A stretch of 10,851 nt of DNA from Baffinella frigidus. Taxonomy: Eukaryota; Cryptophyceae; Cryptomonadales; Baffinellaceae. This document shows positions 6,844-10,851 of this stretch, one piece after another (the stretch's first letter is position 1; every line of letters begins with the position of its first letter). The position numbers were made by a program, and so were the translations under genes. The notes under the pieces were generated by a model. It saw only the letters and a program-made list of their open reading frames with translations, ran no database searches and was not told the DNA's origin. The stretch is from NCBI GenBank assembly GCA_026770585.1, contig MU646707.1, forward strand, positions 208,131-218,981, written 5' to 3'.

Positions 6844-7155
6844 AGTGTAGCCGACGAGAACCCATCAACCAGTCTCATATCTACAAGTTTTTTGCTAAAA
6901 ACTGCAACTGATTAGGGTGTGGGGTACCAGTTTTTTAACCAATTTTTGGGTGGGGTTTGTTTTAGGCGGGTACCTGGTACCTTCCAAGAACGAAGCTCAA
7001 ACGGCCGTAGCTCAGTGGAATAGTGGCAAGTTTTATCATGTTCAAATGTTTTGGACTCTCCGCAGAACACTCTCACTAACTTTTCCAGCAGGAAAATTTT
7101 ATGTAAAATTTACTCAGGACGACTCAGGATTCAGTGAGAACAACTCAGGATTTGC
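6844..7155 (+). mobile_element. Second, partial copy of the TIR element left end
   Basis: It begins AGTGTAGCCGACGAG and follows 4694-5000 along its length (same GAACCCATCAACCAGTCTCAT, GGGGTACCAGTTTTTTAA and GGACTCTCCGCAG stretches), then enters the same 21-nt repeat. It is more compact, and no right-hand terminal repeat is visible. Confidence 0.7.
7003..7060 (+). other. tRNA-like A-box/B-box segment (possible SINE relic)
   Basis: TAGCTCAGTGG (7008-7018) matches the pol III A box TRGCNNAGYNGG closely. GTTCAAATG (7040-7048) resembles the B box GGTTCGANTCC, 32 nt downstream, a spacing tRNA promoters allow. No full cloverleaf or acceptor stem is visible, so it is not a working tRNA gene. Confidence 0.4.
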
Positions 7156-7290
7156 TTAGGACGAATCAGGATTCCCCAGAGAGACTCAGGATTCGTTCAG
7201 GACGATGCCTGACTGTGTCAGGATAACACACAGGATTCAGTCGGAACAACTCAGGACTCAATAAGGACGGCTCAGGACGCCGAGCAATAC
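7110..7290 (+). repeat. 21-nt minisatellite, second array (+ orientation)
   Basis: Units of the GACTCAGGATTCAGT type, fewer and more diverged than in the first array, continuing from the second element copy. Confidence 0.75.
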
Positions 7291-7339
7291 AGAACTCCGG
7301 GGGCGAGGTGCACGACTTGGCGTTTGGGAATCAGGGTGT

Positions 7340-7461
7340 CCTGCTGTCCTGAGGAGGGTTGACTACATCCTGAGACCTCCTGACTGAATTCTCAGACTTC
7401 CTGACTATATTCTGATACCTTCTCTCTGGGTCCTGAGACCTCCTCACTGGAATCTGAGAGT
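7340..7461 (-). repeat. 21-nt minisatellite in inverted orientation
   Basis: Read on the minus strand it gives GTCTCAGGATGTAGTCA and CAATTCAGTCAGGAGGT-type units with 21-nt spacing (heptads such as RRSQDPE, RKSENSV). It is thus an inverted, G-enriched relative of the array ending at 7290. Confidence 0.7.
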
Positions 7462-7795
7462 GAGAGAGTGGGGTTTGCGAGCGAGGGTGAGAGAGGAGAG
7501 GCGAGTGTGGTGGTTGGATGGAGGGAGTCAGAGGAGTGAGAGGAGTTGTGGGGGCTGGCGCCGGATCGGTTCCGCTGCTCATGAGAACAGCGGGGTGTGG
7601 GTGCGACAAGGGGTGTTGATTGAATTCACGTCAAATGCGGCATCGTGTGCGCCTTTTCTTCGATGCTGTTACATTTCACATTTAATAATGTCTTCACGCC
7701 GACCATTCCTACCTTGCCAGCGCCACCCGTCGCCTCGACCGCAGGCGTAGCTCCCCAGAAATGCTATCCCTTAAGTGGCGAGGGGGTCAAAATTG
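7462..7795. other. No gene recognised
   Basis: A purine-rich GTGAGAGAG tract (7462-7535) is followed by mixed sequence. A + strand frame stays open from 7460 to 7750, ending in the short string MSSRRPFLPCQRHPSPRPQA, but it starts in low-complexity DNA and matches nothing I know. Confidence 0.4.
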
Positions 7796-7815
7796 ACCCC
7801 CGACAGGTCCTAGGC

Positions 7816-7839
7816 AGGTCCTAGGGCCCTACGGTAGGG
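7816..7839. repeat. Dispersed CCTACGGTAGGG module, second copy
   Basis: These 24 bases are identical to 3619-3642. They contain the palindromes CCTAGG, GGGCCC and CCCTACGGTAGGG. Looser relatives lie at 8102-8132, 9046-9093 and 9466-9492. Confidence 0.85.
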
Positions 7840-7957
7840 CGTATGAGGCTACTCGTCACTTAGGGGATACCCACAACCGCACTGATCGTTGTGCTCGAAA
7901 ACGAGGCCCGCCGCGCCCTAGGAGCCTGTCGACATGGGTACCTGCATCGGGACGGAC

Positions 7958-8013
7958 AGGCCCGCCTCGGGATAGATAGGCCCGCCTCGGGATAGATAGG
8001 CCCGCCTCGGGAC
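7958..8013 (+). repeat. 20-bp tandem repeat, nearly three copies
   Basis: AGGCCCGCCTCGGGATAGAT is repeated head to tail at 7958, 7978 and 7998, the last copy incomplete. Confidence 0.9.
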
Positions 8014-8049
8014 AGTGGTGATGCGAAGCAGACGGTCGGTCGGCGCTGT

Positions 8050-8173
8050 CTACATGGGTACCTCGCTCATAAGAAACCGCCCCCCCCCCTAGGACCACCA
8101 CAGGGCCCTAGGCATAGCCCTACTGTAGGGTCGTAGGGAGTGGCGCTTTCTTATGAGCGAGGTACCCCTGTAC
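8050..8173. mobile_element. About 120-bp MITE-like element
   Basis: Perfect 21-bp inverted arms lie at 8056-8076 and 8147-8167 (GGGTACCTCGCTCATAAG...). Between them are a C9-10 run and a CCTAGGNCC...CCCTACTGTAGGG core. A diverged relative starts at 9006. Small size, inverted ends and a second copy support a MITE. Confidence 0.75.
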
Positions 8174-8229
8174 AGGTGTACAGGCCATGTGGCAGTCCAT
8201 GTGGGCCTGCGCTGGTCCTGCGTGTGCTC

Positions 8230-8257
8230 GTCCTGCGCACACCTGTGTGCGCAGGAC
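8230..8257. repeat. 12-bp-arm hairpin
   Basis: GTCCTGCGCACA (8230-8241) pairs exactly with TGTGCGCAGGAC (8246-8257) around CCTG. The left flank repeats part of the motif (GGTCCTGCGTGTGCTC), giving alternative pairings with the CCAGCACACGCG on the right. Confidence 0.85.
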
Positions 8258-8335
8258 CAGCACACGCGCGCAGCGACTCCCGTGTTTCGAGGCCGCGTGT
8301 GCTGCGCGAGGCGCCTCTGTCCACTCACTTGGCGC

Positions 8336-8402
8336 TGTGTAAAGTCACTCCGGCTATGCCTGCATACACCCCATGTAGGCACAACCGGAGTGACTTTACA
8401 CA
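8336..8402. ncRNA. 67-nt pre-miRNA-like hairpin (or tiny foldback element)
   Basis: Arms of 18 bp match perfectly: 8336-8353 and 8385-8402. A 3x3 internal loop follows, then 9 further pairs (8357-8365 with 8373-8381, one G-U) and a 7-nt loop. The shape is like a plant or algal microRNA precursor. A short foldback element would look the same, so RNA function is only a possibility. Confidence 0.35.
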
Positions 8403-8805
8403 AGTCATGCCCTATTAGTCTACGTGGGGTTTATCCCCGGATCGACCTCGGTCGGTTCACTTGGCGCCTTGGATAACCTGCAGGTTCGACCGCCCTCCTA
8501 GAGCCGCGAGGATGATGCGCTGCCGCTCCAGCCTACCGTGCACCCCATTCAGCGTTCAGCACCTGTCAGGTGACAGGCAAAATCCTGGGCGCAATTGACT
8601 TTCTGAGAAGGGGGTTTCTGAGTGTTTCTCGCGGTCCGGTCTCTGTCACACCACAGTTCAGGGGTTGCTCGCGAATGAGGACACGCACCGCCCCTAGGGT
8701 GGCGATATGCCCCTGGGACTAGCCTGACCGCCCCCCCAGGGCTGCGAGGATGTGTACAGGATGATGCGTTGCCGCTCCAGCCTACCGTGCACCTCATTCA
8801 GTGCT
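8403..8805. repeat. Direct duplication of a 65-80 bp segment, otherwise unassigned
   Basis: Segment 8489-8556 (GACCGCCC...GATGATGCGCTGCCGCTCCAGCC...) recurs at 8726-8807 with a small insertion (TGTACAGGATGA). The sequence between and before them shows no gene. Confidence 0.75.
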
Positions 8806-9003
8806 TAGAGGTTATGGTTTGGAGTTTGGGGTGTGGGGTTTGAGGTGTGGGGTTTGGGGTTTGGGGTTTGGGGTTTGGGGTTTGGGGTTTAGGGTTTGAG
8901 GTTTGGGGTTTATTATTTAGGGTTTATTGTTTATTGCATAGGGTTTAGGGTTTAGGGTTTGGGGTTTAGGGTTTAGGGTTTACGGTCTAGGGTTTAGGGT
9001 TGA
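8806..9003 (+). repeat. Telomere-like TTTAGGG/TTTGGGG repeat, block 5
   Basis: G-rich strand on +, with regular GGGTTTGGGGTTT runs at 8850-8890 and GGGTTTAGGGTTTAGGG at 8940-9000, opposite in orientation to blocks 3-4. Confidence 0.9.
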
Positions 9004-9005
9004 AG

Positions 9006-9104
9006 CTACAGGGGTACCTCGCGCATAACGAGCCGCGTGCATATGACCACTGTAGGGCTTTAGATATGCCTACTGTAGAGTCCTAGGGGGGTGCGCCTCC
9101 TGAT
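9006..9104. mobile_element. Diverged second copy of the 120-bp MITE
   Basis: CTACAGGGGTACCTCGCGCATAA at its left matches CTACATGGGTACCTCGCTCATAA of the element at 8050. The CTGTAGGG and CCTACTGTAGAG core modules follow. The right arm is eroded. Confidence 0.55.
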
Positions 9105-9345
9105 TGGTGAAGAGAGGGAGGAAATCCGCAGTGGTACAGGTGCCTGGTGGTTCCCCCTTTTCTAGTGGCCATGTTAGCGGGGAGAGAAAACCTGCAGTGG
9201 TCCGTGTGACTGGAGTTTCCCCCTGTTCTAGGGTGGGAATATCGGTAGAGGGGGGAAAACTGGCAGTGGTACACGCGCTGGGTTTCCCTTTTCTAGCGTG
9301 GCCATGTTGGTGGAATATTGGCGGAGACAGAAGACTTGCAGTGTA
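9105..9345 (-). repeat. Tandem copies of an exon-intron boundary
   Basis: Units of about 66-75 bp begin at 9128, 9194, 9263 and 9338 (GCAGTGGT on +). On the minus strand each carries a version of CACTGC-AG followed by GTTTTC/TTTTCC, i.e. the last codons and donor of the exon at 9620-9750. Unit ends share CCTTTTCTAGNGTGGCCATGT. Confidence 0.7.
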
Positions 9346-9396
9346 CATGTGCTGCAGCATGTCCGTCAACGACGTCGAAGCCCATTCGAGGTTCCC
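9334..9396 (-). pseudogene. Partial copy of the 9620-9750 exon (3' half)
   Basis: The minus strand reads NLEWASTSLTDMLQHMYT, parallel to NLEWASLTDMLQHMYHC. There is a 6-nt insertion, and the donor is eroded (TGCAAG|TCTT instead of TGCAG|GTTT). Confidence 0.65.
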
Positions 9397-9404
9397 GCAT
9401 CGGG

Positions 9405-9462
9405 AGTCCACACAGCGGACTTCGAAGGGATTTCTGAATAACCCTTAAGCGATAAGACCTAC
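9405..9462. repeat. Inverted relative of the AOX-intron repeat
   Basis: Its reverse complement gives CTTATCGCTTAAGGGTTATTC followed by AATCCCTTCGAAGTCCGCTG, matching 1028-1076. This links the two ends of the window by a shared dispersed repeat. Confidence 0.8.
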
Positions 9463-9619
9463 GACCCTACGGTAGGCAACCCGTAGGGACATAGGGGGGT
9501 TCCTTCGGATAAGGAAACAGAAAGGTGGCCCGATTTGGGCCGAAAATCCCTTCACAGCCCGCTGTGTGGCTGGGACGGGGCGTGAACCTACCTGACAAAT
9601 GGTGGCGGAGAGGGGAAAC
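9463..9619. other. Presumed intron DNA after the 9620-9750 exon
   Basis: It contains a CCCTACGGTAGGCAACC module (9473-9489) and a second CCGCTGTGTGGCTGGG-like echo of the 1024-1192 repeat (9559-9577). No gene is seen. Confidence 0.4.
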
Positions 9620-9750
9620 CTGCAGTGGTACATATGCTGCAGCATATCCGTCAACGACGCCCATTCGAGGTTCTCCCACGCCAGGCGATGCAGCAGCGTC
9701 TCGGGGGAAATCCTTCCGCACGAAGTCACGTCTAGTCCGCGCATCACCTC
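9620..9750 (-). CDS. Exon of an unidentified gene, possible Cys-containing leucine-rich repeat
   Basis: 43 codons plus 2 nt between acceptor GATGCCAG and donor CACTGCAG|GTTTCC, open throughout. It reads EVMRGLDVTSCGRISPET, then a Trp-rich stretch NLEWASLTDMLQHMYHC. The LDVTSCGRIS.ETL pattern fits the L-D-x-S-x-C-x-x-I-S/T core of Cys-containing leucine-rich repeats (as in F-box/LRR proteins), but a single repeat is weak evidence. Two upstream partial copies keep the same start and acceptor. The preservation of frame and both splice sites here makes this the likely functional copy. No neighbouring exon could be joined with confidence, and the gene's other parts may lie outside the window. Confidence 0.5.
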
Positions 9751-9773
9751 CTGGCATCCCGAGGTGATGCGCG
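9738..9773. promoter_or_regulatory. 13-bp hairpin enclosing a 3' splice site
   Basis: CGCGCATCACCTC (9738-9750) pairs exactly with 9761-9773 across a 10-nt loop. On the minus strand the loop ends in CCAG, the acceptor of the exon starting at 9750, and the 3' arm is the first 13 nt of that exon. Confidence 0.6.
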
Positions 9774-9894
9774 CCGTTCAGGATACGGAGTGAAGCATGG
9801 GGGGTTGCTGACGGGTGATGACATGAGTTTCTGACTGCTGACTTGGGAGCAAGTCAGCAACCCCCCCTTGCTGACCGTCAGCAACCCCCCATCT
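9774..9894. repeat. GTCAGCAACCCCCC repeats between exon copies
   Basis: Several forward and inverted copies of GTCAGCAACCCCCC and CTGACTGCTGACTT lie between the exon units, capable of multiple hairpins (GGGGGGTTGCTGACGG against CCGTCAGCAACCCCCC). Confidence 0.75.
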
Positions 9895-9992
9895 GGATGC
9901 TGACGAGAGACAGGCGGCAAGGGCAGGAGCGTCTCGGGCGTGATTCTCCCGCACGAAGTCACTTCTAGCCCGCGCATCACCTCCTGTCACCC
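9895..9992 (-). pseudogene. Partial exon copy B
   Basis: After acceptor GTGACAG (ending 9984) the minus strand reads EVMRGLEVTSCGRITPETLL, then diverges from the main exon. The upstream 13-nt complementary arm that would close the hairpin is absent. About 193 bp separates it from copy A. Confidence 0.7.
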
Positions 9993-10009
9993 CAAGTCAG
10001 CAGTCAGAA

Positions 10010-10086
10010 ACTCCTGTCAGCAGTCAGAAACTAAAGCAGCCAGCACCTCCTGTCATCACCCGTCAGCCCCCCCCCCGCACCACTCA
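10010..10086. repeat. GTCAGCAGTCAGAAACT repeats
   Basis: Tandem CCTGTCAGCAGTCAGAAACT units (from about 9994 to 10034) and a C9-10 run at 10067-10077, in the spacer between exon copies B and A. Confidence 0.7.
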
Positions 10087-10196
10087 GGATGCTGACGAGA
10101 GACAGCCAGCAAAGGTCAGGAGCGTCTCGGGCGTAATCCTCCAGCACGAAGTCACGTCTAGCCCCCGCATCACCTCCTGTCACCTCGAGGTGATGC
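10087..10196 (-). pseudogene. Partial exon copy A with hairpin at acceptor
   Basis: The minus strand reads EVMRGLDVTSCWRITPETLL after acceptor GTGACAG. Gly is replaced by Trp, and the frame runs to a stop soon after. GCATCACCTC (10167-10176) pairs exactly with 10187-10196 over a 10-nt loop holding the acceptor AG, as in the 9620-9750 exon. Confidence 0.7.
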
Positions 10197-10450
10197 GCGC
10201 CGTTCAGGATATGGCGTGGTGCGGGGGGGTTGCTGACCGTCATCAACCCCCAATCCGGATGCTGACGAGAGATGTCTTGCTGACTACCCTACTTCCCGAC
10301 GCATGAGTCTGCAAATGAAAGTCGGGACTCTAGAGTCGGGACTCTTGTTACCATCGCCCGGATCAGTCAGCATGCATGTTGACTAATCCAGGCGAATGCG
10401 GGGCGGGGCGGGGCGAGAAGGAAACTTGCGAAGTGGGGGGCACGTGCGAG
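10197..10450. repeat. Tail of the exon-repeat region, small repeats
   Basis: GGGGGTTGCTGACCGTCATC and GGATGCTGACGAGAGATG repeat spacer sequence from the units to the left. AGTCGGGACTCT occurs at 10320 and 10334. A near-palindrome centred on GCATGCATG lies at 10353-10382. GGGGC repeats lie at 10398-10416. Confidence 0.65.
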
Positions 10451-10851
10451 GGGAAGCGCATGATCTCCGTACAACTATTGATTAATTGATTGCTTATGCG
10501 GGAACAAAAAATACTACACAGATGCTTTACTATTACTAGTATGACCCAATCGTGTAGTAAATTTCGTTGCCCAAACGCAGTAAATGAATGCTTTTGCGGA
10601 GATCACACTTCAGCCCTCCTCGCGACGCGAGCCGGCGCGCTATCCGACCAAGGCGTTAGAAAGTGTGGGGTTGTCACCCGTAATGGGAAAGGGAAGCCTG
10701 CTGGCCAGGTTCCTGGCGCGTGCCTTGAAAGTGTGATGCGAAATCAAAACGATGCGACCAGTGGGAAGGGGGTGGGGGGAGGGAGGGGGGCGATACCGCC
10801 AGGGTCGAGGTGGAAATCCCAGTGACGCGAAATCGATACGAGTTGACCAGT
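10451..10851. other. No gene recognised; imperfect inverted repeat
   Basis: GATCTCCG (about 10462-10469) and CGGAGATC (about 10597-10604) bracket AATACTACAC / GTGTAGTAAATT arms (about 10509-10518 and 10552-10563), suggesting an eroded foldback element. A + strand frame from 10490 to 10825 is open, but its product (with CGVVTRNGKGKPAG) matches no family I know and the stretch is partly low-complexity. Confidence 0.4.

Noticed and set aside
8056-8167. Rho-independent terminator
   Set aside because: The long perfect arms, eukaryotic context and second diverged copy fit a MITE better.
9070-9448. Overlapping frames on both strands of about 113 codons
   Set aside because: They are reading frames through tandem 66-75 bp repeats and an exon fragment; the open state reflects the repeat.
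10600-10670. tRNA gene on the minus strand (GGTCGGATAGCGCGCC resembles a D arm)
   Set aside because: No T-arm GTTCRANYCC, no acceptor stem and no proper anticodon arm could be found.
10490-10825. 111-codon plus-strand protein
   Set aside because: It starts inside an imperfect inverted repeat, ends in G-rich low-complexity DNA and shows no family motif.

Overview
The window looks like nuclear DNA of a eukaryote. It has a multi-exon gene with canonical GT-AG introns, no bacterial-style operons, and long blocks of degenerate TTTAGGG/CCCTAAA repeat, the plant and algal telomere type. The gene on the left is a mitochondrial alternative oxidase, so a microalga (dinoflagellate, cryptophyte, stramenopile or green lineage) is the best inference. 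The exact lineage cannot be fixed from this sequence.

Layout. Positions 93-3024 (minus strand) carry seven exons of alternative oxidase (AOX). All six junctions are phase-consistent and give 209 codons. The C-terminal third lies beyond position 1. The introns hold telomere-like repeat, a TA/TG/TATG microsatellite, a 35-bp-arm inverted-repeat element and three decayed copies of parts of AOX exon 4. Positions 3025-3338 are the presumed upstream region. Positions 3339-4011 are an inverted-repeat-bounded element. Positions 4012-4232 are a GC-rich, coding-like island of unknown nature.

The middle (4233-7461) is repeat DNA. It contains CCCTAAA-type blocks and a 1.53-kb element with 15-bp terminal inverted repeats (4694-6223) filled by a 21-nt minisatellite. 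A second partial copy begins at 6844, and both copies carry a tRNA-like A-box/B-box segment. Positions 7462-8805 hold small MITE-like elements, a 20-bp tandem repeat, two strong hairpins (one resembling a microRNA precursor) and a duplicated segment. Positions 8806-9003 are another telomere-like block.

The right end (9105-10276, minus strand) contains a well-formed exon (9620-9750) whose product matches the pattern of a cysteine-containing leucine-rich repeat. It has three partial copies of the same exon and a tandem array of its 3' edge. Two copies have the 3' splice site inside the loop of a perfect hairpin. Positions 10277-10851 hold no recognised gene.

The recurring theme is exon fragments, with their splice sites, copied locally and left in introns among inverted-repeat elements and telomere-like DNA.
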